Positions 1 to 8,188 of a stretch of 12,339 bases of DNA are shown piece after piece; positions within the stretch are counted from its first letter, which is position 1; every line of letters begins with the position of its first letter. Below the pieces are notes generated by a model that saw only the letters and a list, made by a program, of their open reading frames with translations, was not told the origin of the DNA and did not search any database. The DNA comes from Bacteroidota bacterium. Lineage in GTDB: Bacteria > Bacteroidota > Bacteroidia > Cytophagales > Cyclobacteriaceae. The stretch is taken from the NCBI GenBank assembly GCA_024643595.1, contig JAHEMS010000054.1, positions 1 to 12,339 of the forward strand. The letters are read 5' to 3'. Made by a program: the position numbers and the translations under genes.

Positions 1-276
1 AACAATGGTGTGAGCTATCCTATTCAATCCGGACATGGATGCTTTGGGTGTACCGAGGAAAACTATTGGGACAATGGTCCTATCTATAAACGGCTGGCCA
101 ACTTCCCCGGATTTGGTATTGAAACCTCGGCTGATAAGGTGGGCATGGTAGCCTTGGGTGTTACTGCCGCAGGCATTGCCGCACACGCTGTGGCAACGAA
201 CCTCCGTAAACATAAAATGGTGGAAGATCTGATCGATGAGGGCAAGCAGTCGGACAAAGACCTCAAGCATAATTAA
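1..276 (+). CDS. hyaA: [NiFe] hydrogenase small subunit, C-terminal part (5' truncated by window edge)
   Basis: This is the last 91 codons of the electron-transferring small subunit of a membrane-bound uptake hydrogenase; the frame is open from base 1, so the start lies outside the window. The visible part carries the SGHGCFGC segment (Cys at visible residues 14 and 17), which corresponds to the last two cysteine ligands of the medial [3Fe-4S] cluster in HyaA/HupS/HoxK proteins. A conserved ENYWDNGPIY stretch follows. One hydrophobic helix at about visible residues 46-67 (VGMVALGVTAAGIAAHAVA) is the usual C-terminal anchor that docks on the cytochrome b subunit, and a short charged tail ends the protein. 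The stop lies 11 bp before the large-subunit start, as expected for an operon. The cysteines around the proximal cluster, which would tell whether the enzyme is O2-tolerant, lie upstream and cannot be judged. Family assignment is secure; the exact subgroup is inferred. Confidence 0.95.
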   Translation, partial: NNGVSYPIQSGHGCFGCTEENYWDNGPIYKRLANFPGFGIETSADKVGMVALGVTAAGIAAHAVATNLRKHKMVEDLIDEGKQSDKDLKHN

Positions 277-287
277 CCAGAAACTAT

Positions 288-2006
288 ATGAGTCAACGAA
301 TAGTAATAGATCCCATCACCCGAATTGAAGGGCACCTGAGGATAGAGGCAGAAATAAAAAACGGAAAAGTAGCGGAAGCTTACAGTGCAGGCACGATGGT
401 GCGACTGTTGGAAGAAATATTAAAGGGCCGCGATCCACGCGATGCGTGGGCCTATGTAGGTCGTGTGTGTGGCGTTTGCACCACCGTTCATTCACTTGCC
501 TCTGTTCGTTCCGTGGAAGATGCTTTGGACATCGTCATTCCGCCTAACGCTGAAATGGTTCGTAACATCATGTTTGCTGTGCAAAACATGCAAGACCATG
601 TGATCCACTTCTATCACCTGCATGCCTTGGATTGGGTAGATGTAGTCAGTGCACTAAAAGCGGATGCAAAGAAGACTTCCGAAATCGCTCAAAGCATCAG
701 CAACTGGCCAAAGAGTTCCCCTGGTTACTTTTCTGATTTGCAAAAACGATTAACCAAATTCGTTGAAAGCGGACAATTGGGAATTTTCGCCAACGGCTAC
801 TGGGGACATCCTGCCTATAAACTTCCTGCTGAGGTTAATTTGCTGGCAGTCGCTCACTATCTTGAAGCACTGGAATGGCAAAAAGAAATTGCGAAGGTTC
901 ATACCATTTTTGGAGGAAAAAATCCACACCCTAATTATTTAGTGGGCGGCATGGCCTGTGCCATTAGTATTGATGATGCCAGCGGTATCAACGCTGAGCG
1001 ACTTGCCTACGTACATGGATTATTGAAAGATGCCAAGACCTTTGTTGAACAGGTTTACATTCCTGATCTGATTGCTATTGCTTCCTTCTATAAAGACTGG
1101 GGGGCAATAGGAGGCGGACTTGGAAATTATTTGGCATACGGTGATTTGCCAACGAATGGTTATCGTGATGTATCGAGTTATAAATTCCCTGCTGGTGCTA
1201 TCCTAAATAAGGAGGTGACCAAAATATTGGACGTAGACATGCGCAATGATTCCGAAATCCAGGAATTTATCAGCCATAGCTGGTATGAATACGCAGGTGG
1301 AGACGATGCGGGATTACACCCTTGGAAAGGAGAAACAAAAATCAATTATACCGGCCCTAAGCCACCCTACGATTTCCTAAACGTAGAAGAGAAATACAGT
1401 TTCTTAAAAACACCTCGATGGAAAGGTAATGCTATGGAGGTTGGTCCTTTGGCGCGTGTGCTCGTTGGTTATGGACGAGGTCGTGAAGATTACAAAGATG
1501 TTGTAGACAGTACATTGAAAGCGTTGGATGTTCCTATCACCGCGTTGTTCTCAACGTTAGGTCGTACAGCCGCAAGAGGCTTAGAAGCAAAACTGATGAC
1601 TAACTGGGCCCTTGAATTTTATGATACCTTGATTGCGAATATCAAGAATGGTGATACACGCATGGCCAATATGGAAAAATTCAAACCAGAAAGCTGGCCA
1701 GAAAAAGCACAAGGCGTTGGGCATACTGAAGCACCCCGTGGAGCACTGGGTCATTGGATCGTAATTGAAGATCAGAAGATCGCTAACTACCAGCTCGTGG
1801 TTCCTTCCACCTGGAATGCTTCTCCTCGTGATAAAGATGGAAACCCATCTGCCTATGAATCGGCCTTGAAAGACACCCCAATTGCGGATGAACATAAACC
1901 TGTGGAAATTCTAAGGACCATTCATTCTTTTGATCCTTGCCTGGCTTGTGCCGTTCATTTGTATGATGAAGAGGGAAAGCATGTCAGTAAAGTTAGTGTG
2001 ATGTAA
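288..2006 (+). CDS. hyaB: [NiFe] hydrogenase large (catalytic) subunit, group 1 membrane-bound uptake type
   Basis: Catalytic subunit, 572 aa, that oxidises H2 at the NiFe(CN)2CO centre on the periplasmic face of the membrane. The N-terminal motif DPITRIEGHLRIE starts at residue 8. The L1 motif RVCGVC supplies Cys61 and Cys64, and the L2 motif DPCLACAVH at residues 549-557 supplies Cys551 and Cys554, giving all four Ni ligands. Arg484 in PRGALGHW fits the conserved active-site arginine. After His557 there is a 15-residue tail (LYDEEGKHVSKVSVM), the peptide that the cognate endopeptidase removes after nickel insertion; E. coli HyaB has a tail of the same length. The length is close to that of E. 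coli HyaB (597 aa). The protein has no signal peptide, as expected, because it is exported with the Tat-signal-bearing small subunit. It lies between the small subunit and cytochrome b genes with short gaps. Subgroup 1d is likely from similarity to HyaB but is not proven here. Confidence 0.98.
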   Translation: MSQRIVIDPITRIEGHLRIEAEIKNGKVAEAYSAGTMVRLLEEILKGRDPRDAWAYVGRVCGVCTTVHSLASVRSVEDALDIVIPPNAEMVRNIMFAVQNMQDHVIHFYHLHALDWVDVVSALKADAKKTSEIAQSISNWPKSSPGYFSDLQKRLTKFVESGQLGIFANGYWGHPAYKLPAEVNLLAVAHYLEALEWQKEIAKVHTIFGGKNPHPNYLVGGMACAISIDDASGINAERLAYVHGLLKDAKTFVEQVYIPDLIAIASFYKDWGAIGGGLGNYLAYGDLPTNGYRDVSSYKFPAGAILNKEVTKILDVDMRNDSEIQEFISHSWYEYAGGDDAGLHPWKGETKINYTGPKPPYDFLNVEEKYSFLKTPRWKGNAMEVGPLARVLVGYGRGREDYKDVVDSTLKALDVPITALFSTLGRTAARGLEAKLMTNWALEFYDTLIANIKNGDTRMANMEKFKPESWPEKAQGVGHTEAPRGALGHWIVIEDQKIANYQLVVPSTWNASPRDKDGNPSAYESALKDTPIADEHKPVEILRTIHSFDPCLACAVHLYDEEGKHVSKVSVM

Positions 2007-2025
2007 TTATTTGAATTGTTGAGTT

Positions 2026-2730
2026 ATGGACACCACAACTATTCAGTCGAAGCCACAATTGCTCAGGCGCGTCTTTGTTTGGCAATTGCCTGTTCGCTAT
2101 TATCATTGGATTAATGCATTGTGTATTCTGATCCTTACCGGAACCGGTTTTATTATTGGTGACCCCCCCGCGTTAATGTCGGGCAAGGAAGCCTATGCCA
2201 ACTACTGGTTCGGCACAACACGATTTATACACTTTGTTGCTGCCTATATTTTTCTTTTCAATTTCCTTTTCCGAATCTATTGGGGTTTTGCAGGAAATCA
2301 TTTCGCCAACTGGAGGAATTTTGTTCCTACCAATAAAAAGTTTTTTCAGGAAATGTGGCGTGTGATTCAAGTGGATATTTTCATGACCAGGAAAGAAGAA
2401 GAGGGCGCTATTGGTCATAATCGATTGGCCGGCTTAATCTATTTCATCATCTTCATGGCGTTTGCGATTCAATGCTTAACCGGCTTTGGATTGTATGCTG
2501 CGATGAGTGATTGGTGGTTCCCGAATTTGTTCACTTGGGTTGCTCCCTTGTTTGGCGGAGATTTTATGCTACGTCAAATTCACCATTGGGCCATGTGGCT
2601 CTTTATCCTCTTTACCGCTGTACATGTTTATCTCGTATTCTATCATGATTATGTAGAGGGAAGAGGAGAGCTATCATCCATGGCGGGTGGATGGAAGTTT
2701 ATCGAAGAAAAATTCTTTCATAAGAAATAA
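2026..2730 (+). CDS. hyaC: Ni/Fe-hydrogenase b-type cytochrome subunit
   Basis: Integral membrane di-heme cytochrome b, 234 aa, which anchors the hydrogenase dimer and passes electrons from its Fe-S chain to the quinone pool. Four membrane helices are visible at about residues 26-46, 65-88, 133-156 and 184-207. The usual histidines for heme b are present: His27 in VRYYHWIN, His69 in TRFIHFVAAY, and His186/His187 plus His200 in RQIHHWAMW and AVHVYLVFYHD. The family motif GHNRLAG precedes helix 3. It starts 19 bp after the large subunit and ends 17 bp before the protease gene. A run of seven C residues at 2163-2169 lies in the coding frame (GDPPA); the frame is intact, but the run is a likely place for sequencing error. 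Confidence 0.96.
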   Translation: MDTTTIQSKPQLLRRVFVWQLPVRYYHWINALCILILTGTGFIIGDPPALMSGKEAYANYWFGTTRFIHFVAAYIFLFNFLFRIYWGFAGNHFANWRNFVPTNKKFFQEMWRVIQVDIFMTRKEEEGAIGHNRLAGLIYFIIFMAFAIQCLTGFGLYAAMSDWWFPNLFTWVAPLFGGDFMLRQIHHWAMWLFILFTAVHVYLVFYHDYVEGRGELSSMAGGWKFIEEKFFHKK

Positions 2731-2747
2731 TATCACGAAGAAAATTC

Positions 2748-3233
2748 ATGCAACAAAAAGTTCTCATTCTTGGTGTAGGCAATTATCTGATGGGCGATGA
2801 AGGTGTGGGGGTACATCTTGCCCGACTGCTTAGCACCGAACTGAATGACGAGCTGATTGATGTGGTTGATGGGGGTACGGGTGGCTTTCAATTAATGGAT
2901 CTGTTTGAATCTTATCCAACAGTTATATTAGCTGATGCCACCCTCGACCATCACGCGCCTGGTACTATCCGTTTAATTCAACCAAAGTTTTCTGCCGATT
3001 TTCCCAATGCGATGAGCACCCATGAAATTGGGTTAAAGGATGTCATAGAATCATTGATTTTGCTGGATAAGCTACCACAGATATATTTATTTGTCGTTTC
3101 CATTAATAAAGTTCAGCCCCTCAGCATCGAACTTTCTCCCGAAATCAACATGTCATTAACTGAACTTAAACACAAAATGGTGGGATTGGCGAAATCTCTC
3201 GTACGAACCCAGCAAGATGTATCGTACCCTTAA
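2748..3233 (+). CDS. hyaD: Hydrogenase maturation endopeptidase (HyaD/HupD/HybD family)
   Basis: Cytoplasmic maturation protease, 161 aa, that clips the C-terminal peptide from the nickel-loaded large subunit encoded two genes upstream. The N-terminus has the family motif GVGNYLMGDEGVGVHLARLL. Glu18, Asp63 (ILADATLD) and His92 (STHEIGL) correspond to the three metal-sensing residues of HybD (Glu16, Asp62, His93). The central DGGTGGFQLMDL segment is also typical. The length is normal for the family. It is the last gene of the operon in this window: the next gene is convergent and no hyaE/hyaF or hyp gene follows, so pleiotropic maturation factors must be encoded elsewhere, perhaps upstream of the window. 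Confidence 0.95.
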   Translation: MQQKVLILGVGNYLMGDEGVGVHLARLLSTELNDELIDVVDGGTGGFQLMDLFESYPTVILADATLDHHAPGTIRLIQPKFSADFPNAMSTHEIGLKDVIESLILLDKLPQIYLFVVSINKVQPLSIELSPEINMSLTELKHKMVGLAKSLVRTQQDVSYP

Positions 3234-3274
3234 CCGAAGTTTATCGGGTCTCTTCAAATCCAAACATCTTTCTC

Positions 3275-4087
3275 TTATAGTGATTTCACCGAACCCAGAA
3301 AGGCCAGCTCTTTCGCTTGTTGCACCCAATGGTCGCGTTTGATGCGATCCGGAAAAAATTTCAGTGTGTGTGCGATCTGGTCAATAGCATCTTCATTAAA
3401 TTCACTGATCTGTTTGAAACTTACAATCCCCAGCATATTTAGTTTTTTCTCTATTACAGGACCAATGCCTTTAATTTTCTTCAGATCATCAATATCGCTG
3501 CTTTCAATAGTAGCCGCAATGCTAAACGGATTGATAAAATAACGTACCCCCGAGTTTTCTTTTTCCTTCTGGGCAATTCGTTGTTGTTCCGACTGCAGGT
3601 TAGCGGCAAGTTCTTCCACTTTTTGCTTTTCATTGCCTAACTGAATCTGAAGAAGCGTACACTCATCTTTAAGGTCACTCCGCTTATTTAAAGAAACGGT
3701 TAGATCCTCTTTAAGACGATCGCGTTCACGCGACAGTTGAATATAATCATCATGAAAGGTCTGTCGCGCCCGAGCCAATGTATGTTCTGATTTTTTTGCA
3801 CGTGCACGCATGGCATACAATTCTTTTACGATATGCTGCCGCTCCGCCAATAAAGCCTGCACGTCATTTTGTTTTCCCTGCAAATTATCTTCCCGCATGT
3901 ACCAGGCAATGCCAAAACCCAGCAAAACGGACACCAGTGTCATGACTAAAATTTCAATTATGGCTATCAGTGAATTTTGCGGATCGATAGCAGCGGAACC
4001 AATACCCTTCACCGAAAACATATACCATAGAGCGCTGGCCAGGCACCAAATACCAAAGAGCGCTAATAATAAGTATGATTTTTTCAT
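3275..4087 (-). CDS. Membrane-anchored coiled-coil protein with C-terminal helix-hairpin-helix domain
   Basis: 270 aa. Two hydrophobic helices at about residues 4-25 and 40-63 form an N-terminal hairpin. They are followed by a highly charged stretch at about 65-180, rich in Glu, Lys, Gln and Arg, that reads as a long coiled coil. The C-terminal domain from residue 199 begins IDDLKKIKGIGPVIEKKLNMLG, split here as IDDLKKIKGIG and PVIEKKLNMLG, a helix-hairpin-helix signature. It continues to FPDRIKRDHWVQQAKELA. That whole pattern matches the small HhH domain found at the C-terminus of some alphaproteobacterial NuoE proteins and often misannotated as ribosomal protein L21-like. HhH domains usually contact DNA or other proteins non-specifically, so tethering of nucleic acid or a partner to the inner membrane is possible, but no function is known to me. 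It is convergent with the hydrogenase operon (41 bp gap) and divergent from the PadR gene. The ATG start at 4087 is well placed before helix 1. Confidence 0.8.
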   Translation of the reverse strand: MKKSYLLLALFGIWCLASALWYMFSVKGIGSAAIDPQNSLIAIIEILVMTLVSVLLGFGIAWYMREDNLQGKQNDVQALLAERQHIVKELYAMRARAKKSEHTLARARQTFHDDYIQLSRERDRLKEDLTVSLNKRSDLKDECTLLQIQLGNEKQKVEELAANLQSEQQRIAQKEKENSGVRYFINPFSIAATIESSDIDDLKKIKGIGPVIEKKLNMLGIVSFKQISEFNEDAIDQIAHTLKFFPDRIKRDHWVQQAKELAFLGSVKSL

Positions 4088-4221
4088 GCTGATTTATATT
4101 TCTAATGGACAAAGGATAAACTCCATTTTATCGGTAAACGCACTGATTTACGATCATCCCCATAAAATTAATTAAAAAGTTGGAAGTAAATGCAACCCGT
4201 ACCCGGTAAGAAGCGTCTTAT

Positions 4222-4242
4222 ATACCTAATTCACTTATGTAT
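4222..4242. promoter_or_regulatory. Possible operator: imperfect inverted repeat before the padR-like gene
   Basis: ATACCTA (4222-4228) and TATGTAT (4236-4242) are inverted copies matching at 6 of 7 bases with a 7-bp spacer, ending 9 bp before the PadR-type start codon. PadR regulators commonly bind AT-rich dyads over their own promoter, so autoregulation is possible. Short AT-rich repeats arise easily by chance, so this is only a candidate. Confidence 0.25.
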
Positions 4243-4251
4243 TAATCTTTT

Positions 4252-4584
4252 ATGCATTCACCCGAACTATTAAAAGGAACTCTTCAGACCATCCTCCTCA
4301 AAGTATTGAAAGATCATGGCCGCATGTATGGTTATGAAATTACGCAACGCGTAAAAGAATTATCGCATGGTCATCTTCTTCTCACCGAAGGCGCCCTTTA
4401 TCCTGCTCTCCATAAATTGGAAGCGGATGGGTTGCTGCAAACGGAAACCGTGATGACAGGAAAACGCGTTAGAAAATATTATTCTCTAACCAATGAGGGA
4501 AAAAGCCTGGTGAAAGAAAGGGTAAGCGAATTTATAGAATTCATCCGAACCATGGGGAAGGTTCTACAGGTTCAACTCAATTGA
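4252..4584 (+). CDS. PadR family transcriptional regulator
   Basis: Small winged-helix repressor, 110 aa. The N-terminal segment LLKGTLQTILLKVLKDHG, the MYGYEITQRV helix, the recognition helix region LTEGALYPALHKLEADGLL and the wing GKRVRKYYSLTNEG are all typical of PadR. A short C-terminal helix (about residues 88-106) should form the dimer interface. It is followed after only 5 bp by the permease gene, counting from the ATG at 4590, so the two are almost certainly cotranscribed. In Bacteroidota this PadR plus large permease pairing is common, which suggests that the regulator controls the transporter gene and itself. The inducing ligand cannot be told from the sequence. Confidence 0.93.
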   Translation: MHSPELLKGTLQTILLKVLKDHGRMYGYEITQRVKELSHGHLLLTEGALYPALHKLEADGLLQTETVMTGKRVRKYYSLTNEGKSLVKERVSEFIEFIRTMGKVLQVQLN

Positions 4585-4589
4585 TAATT

Positions 4590-7286
4590 ATGATGACCGA
4601 AGATCACATCAGTTACATCATTAAGGACTTGAACTATCGCGGTATTGTGGCTGAGGGTATTCAGGAAGAATTGATCGATCATATCTGTTCGGCGGTAGAA
4701 ACTGAAATGGCCAATGGATCACGGTTCATAGACGCCTATCATCACACTTTAAAATCATTCGGGCATACCGCCGGTTTGCGCGAAACACAAAAACAAATCA
4801 TTCAATCTGAAAATAATAAGCCCATTAATATGTTTAAAAATTACTTCACCATCGCTATTCGCAACCTTCGCAAACACAGCTTTTACTCATTTATCAATGT
4901 AGCTGGTCTTTCTGTTGGACTGGCCATATGCTTTATCATTATTTTGTTTGTGAAAAATGAACTGAGCTATGATAAACACTTTGTCAATGCCGATCGGATT
5001 TATCGCGTGAAAAGCGAGATTCAATTCGGGGGTGGTCATTACAATATGTTGGCCAGCCCGCCCGTGATGGCAGGCACGCTGGCATCAGATTATCCGGAAG
5101 TAGAAGCTGCTGTTCGCTTTCGTCAACGCGGATCATGGCTGGTAAAAAGAACCGTCGACAATATCAAGGAAGAACATGTCATCTGGGCCGATAAGGATTT
5201 CTTTAAAGTTTTCTCCATTCCGGTTATTGCCGGCAATCCGGAAACAGCCTTGATGGAACCCAATTCAATTGCCATCAGTGATCGTATAGCAGCAAAATAT
5301 TTTCCCAATGAAAATGCGCTGGGTCAAACGCTGATTCTGGATAACGATATGAGCGTGAAGATTACGGCTATCTATCAAACTCTTCCGGCTAACACGCATT
5401 TTCATTTTGATATACTGATTGCCATGGAAGGACTGGAAGAAGCAAAACAGAATGTTTGGTACAGCAACAATTTTCACACCTACCTGCTTCTACGCAAAGG
5501 CGCTGACGCCAAACAGCTGGAGGCCAAATTCCCGGAGTTAGTTGTAAAGCGCGTAATTCCCCAGGTGATGGAATTATTAGGTCCTGGTTTTACTTTGGAG
5601 AAATTCAAGGAATCGGGAAACAAGATTGAATACACATTACAACCACTTGCCGACATTCATTTAAAAAGTTCCCTCCAGGGTGAATTTGAACCTAATTTTG
5701 ATATGGCTTATATCTACTTGTTTGCGGCAATTGCGCTTTTTATTCTGATCATTGCCTGCATCAATTTCATGAACCTGTCAACGGCACGATCAGCCAATCG
5801 GGCAAAAGAAGTGGGCATCCGCAAAGTGATGGGTTCATTTCGTTCGCACTTGATGCGCCAGTTTCTCACGGAATCGATTTTATTAAGTTTCATCTCCATT
5901 CTTATGGCAATAATTATAGCTTATTTGTTACTTCCTCTTTTCAACCAGCTCTCCGGCAGAATGCTCTTCATTCCTTTTCAGCAACCATCGCTTTATGGAA
6001 TTATTGTGGTGGCTGCCTTGACGGTGGGCGTTTTAGCCGGAATTTATCCTTCTTTCTTCCTGTCAGCCTTTAAACCGGTTAGTGTACTTAAAGGACATGT
6101 CGCATTGGGAATGAAGAGTGGATTCATAAGAAGTGCGTTAGTTGTTTTTCAATTTACCATTTCAATTTTCCTGGTGATTGGCACACTGGCCGTCTATCGG
6201 CAACTGAATTATATCCAAAACAAAAAACTTGGCTTTAATAAAGAACAAGTGATTGTTGTGGATGAAACCTTTGTGCTGGGTAACAATCGTATTCCTTTTC
6301 GCGACGAACTTATGCGCAACGGAAAAATAGAGAATGCTACCATGACCGGCTTTTTGCCGGTGAGCGGTACGTGGCGAAGCGACACCCCATGGTGGGTAGA
6401 AGGACGTGATCCTGCCGTGCAGGAAAATTTAGTCAGTATTCAAAACTGGCGGGTAGATCATGAGTATATAAAAACCATGGGTATGAATATCAAGGAAGGC
6501 CGTGACTTCTCGCGCGAGTTTCCATCCGATTCATCAGCTGTCATTCTCAATGAAGCTGCTTTAAAGGGATTCAATTTCCCGGGCGAAGTGATTGGCAGCA
6601 GAATAGCTACCCTGGGGGACTCTCCAAGTGGTGCCCCGGATCGTGAACACCTGATCACGCTTACCGTAGTGGGTGTGGTAGAAAATTTTCACTTCGAGTC
6701 ATTAAAGCAAAATGTAATGCCGGTTATGATGTTTCTTAGCAAGGAGCCTGAAGGTGCGATCGCATTTCGGTTTCAATCTCAAAATGCTCAGGATGTCATT
6801 CAGTTGATTGAAAATAAGTGGAAAGAAATGGCGCCCGGCCAACCTTTTTCCTATTACTTTTTAGACCAGCGTTTTGGAAGCATGTATGCGGCAGAAGCGC
6901 GACTCGGAAAAATATTTGGAATATTTTCTGCTATTGCAATAGTCATCGCCTGTCTTGGATTATTTGCCCTCACCTCTTTTACCGCTGAGCAGCGTACCAA
7001 AGAAATCGGGATCAGAAAAGTTTTGGGTGCCAGTGTGAGCAGCATCGTAATGCTGCTATCCAAAGAGTTTGGTAAACTGGTGTTGATTGCTTTTATCCTT
7101 GCTATTCCTCTTTCCTGGTTTGGAATTGATTGGTGGCTCAAGGATTACACCTACAAAACAGAAATTGGGGTTGGCTTATATCTATTTGCCGGGTTAGCTG
7201 CCTTTCTGATCGCATGGGCTACGATGAGTTTTCAATCATTTCGGGCCGCGTCAAGCGATCCGGTGAAATCGCTCAAAAGTGAATAG
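4590..7286 (+). CDS. FtsX/MacB-like ABC transporter permease with N-terminal prefix domain
   Basis: About 898 aa from the ATG at 4590. A TTG at 4581 and an ATG at 4593 are alternatives; 4590 is preferred because it follows the PadR stop without overlap. Residues 1-80 form a soluble helical prefix domain (DHISYIIKDL... ELIDHICSAVE) often seen on permeases next to PadR genes. A MacB-type periplasmic core follows helix 1 (about 102-121). The first FtsX domain has helices near 373-392, 430-452 and 468-490, with EVGIRKVMGS after the first. A second unit starts with a helix near 512-535, has a periplasmic domain and ends with helices near 772-795, 828-846 and 862-882, with the duplicate signature KEIGIRKVLGAS. 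This is the duplicated eight-helix permease layout of Bacteroidota. Such proteins are thought to export or release substrates, or transmit force across the envelope, with a LolD/MacB-like ATPase. No ATPase gene is in the window, so it must be supplied from elsewhere. The substrate is unknown. Confidence 0.93.
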   Translation: MMTEDHISYIIKDLNYRGIVAEGIQEELIDHICSAVETEMANGSRFIDAYHHTLKSFGHTAGLRETQKQIIQSENNKPINMFKNYFTIAIRNLRKHSFYSFINVAGLSVGLAICFIIILFVKNELSYDKHFVNADRIYRVKSEIQFGGGHYNMLASPPVMAGTLASDYPEVEAAVRFRQRGSWLVKRTVDNIKEEHVIWADKDFFKVFSIPVIAGNPETALMEPNSIAISDRIAAKYFPNENALGQTLILDNDMSVKITAIYQTLPANTHFHFDILIAMEGLEEAKQNVWYSNNFHTYLLLRKGADAKQLEAKFPELVVKRVIPQVMELLGPGFTLEKFKESGNKIEYTLQPLADIHLKSSLQGEFEPNFDMAYIYLFAAIALFILIIACINFMNLSTARSANRAKEVGIRKVMGSFRSHLMRQFLTESILLSFISILMAIIIAYLLLPLFNQLSGRMLFIPFQQPSLYGIIVVAALTVGVLAGIYPSFFLSAFKPVSVLKGHVALGMKSGFIRSALVVFQFTISIFLVIGTLAVYRQLNYIQNKKLGFNKEQVIVVDETFVLGNNRIPFRDELMRNGKIENATMTGFLPVSGTWRSDTPWWVEGRDPAVQENLVSIQNWRVDHEYIKTMGMNIKEGRDFSREFPSDSSAVILNEAALKGFNFPGEVIGSRIATLGDSPSGAPDREHLITLTVVGVVENFHFESLKQNVMPVMMFLSKEPEGAIAFRFQSQNAQDVIQLIENKWKEMAPGQPFSYYFLDQRFGSMYAAEARLGKIFGIFSAIAIVIACLGLFALTSFTAEQRTKEIGIRKVLGASVSSIVMLLSKEFGKLVLIAFILAIPLSWFGIDWWLKDYTYKTEIGVGLYLFAGLAAFLIAWATMSFQSFRAASSDPVKSLKSE

Positions 7287-7423
7287 TTCAGTTTCGTCAA
7301 ATTTTGAATTTAAACCCTGACCTGATCGCTATAACAAGCCACAGAAAAGCATAGACTACGTGAATAGCTATTTTTAAAATACAATGCCAAATCATGATAA
7401 CTTGTGATTGATGATTTTGCCTT

Positions 7424-8188
7424 ATGAAAAATCTGCTGCCTCTATTTCTAGGTTATTTCCTCTGTTATGAAATCAACGCACAGCCTAAGCACATTACTGA
7501 TGCCCAGGGAGCAATCGTTCGTGGTGATACTTCTCAAAAGATCATTTCAATAGTATTTACCGGTCATGAATTCGCTGATGGCGGAACATTCATCATCAAA
7601 ACCTTAAAGAACAAAAAGGTAGCTGGTTCCTTTTTCTTTACCGGCGATTTCTACGCCAATCCAAAATTTTCAACACTAATTCATCAGTTGAAAAAAGAGG
7701 GGCACTATTTAGGCGCTCACTCCAATCATCATCTGCTTTACGCAGATTGGGAAAAGCGCGACAGCACCCTGGTCACAGAAGAGGAGTTTAAGAGTGATCT
7801 TCAAGACAATTACGAAGGGATGGCTAAGTTTGGCATTCAAAAGAAAGATGCGCTCTACTTTCTTCCTCCTTATGAATGGTACAACACTGAAATCGCCCGA
7901 TGGACGAAAGAGATAAATCTCACGCTCATCAATTTTTCATCGGGCACCCGTTCCAACGCAGATTACACCACTCCTGATATGGGTTCCCGATATATCTCCT
8001 CCGAACAAATTTATCAGTCAATTCTTCATTACGAACAGCACGAAGGAATGAATGGCTTTATCCTATTAATTCATATCGGTACCGATCCGCTCCGAACAGA
8101 TAAACTCTATCATCGATTAGGCTCGCTGATTGACGAATTACATGCAAGGGGTTATTCCTTTCAGAGAATTGATGAATTACTCCATTAG
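7424..8188 (+). CDS. Secreted polysaccharide deacetylase-like (NodB fold) protein
   Basis: 254 aa. Residues 1-19 read as a signal peptide (MKNLLPLFLGYFLCYEINA, probable cleavage before Gln20), so the protein should reach the periplasm or outer surface. The NodB pattern is recognisable: motif 1 at VFTGHEFADGG (residues 44-54), motif 2 at GAHSNHH (97-103, with His99 and His103 as the HSxxH metal pair), motif 3 at LPPYEWY (147-153) and motif 4 at LLIHIGTDP (214-222, His217). Motif 1 is unusual because the classical TFDD is replaced by TGHE, with Asp52 nearby. Bacteroidota proteins of this look exist as I recall, so the variant is probably a family trait. Its substrate, probably an N- or O-acetylated glycan, cannot be told. 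The gene ends in a 4-bp convergent overlap with the STING-like gene. A 137-bp gap separates it from the permease, so it probably has its own promoter. Confidence 0.85.
   Translation: MKNLLPLFLGYFLCYEINAQPKHITDAQGAIVRGDTSQKIISIVFTGHEFADGGTFIIKTLKNKKVAGSFFFTGDFYANPKFSTLIHQLKKEGHYLGAHSNHHLLYADWEKRDSTLVTEEEFKSDLQDNYEGMAKFGIQKKDALYFLPPYEWYNTEIARWTKEINLTLINFSSGTRSNADYTTPDMGSRYISSEQIYQSILHYEQHEGMNGFILLIHIGTDPLRTDKLYHRLGSLIDELHARGYSFQRIDELLH

Noticed and set aside
3234..3247. CCGA...TCGG hairpin after the hydrogenase operon as a terminator
   Set aside because: The stem is only 4 bp with a 6-base loop and no convincing U-tract follows, so it is too weak to call.
3810..4175. 121-aa plus-strand frame opposite the coiled-coil gene
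   Set aside because: It is antisense to a better-supported protein and its composition (scattered Cys, Ser, Ile) looks random; the intergenic part has no further support.
7287..7423. Promoter in the gap before the deacetylase (TGATTTTG near the start codon)
   Set aside because: It misses the conserved A of the -7 element and would sit almost on the start codon, leaving no untranslated leader.
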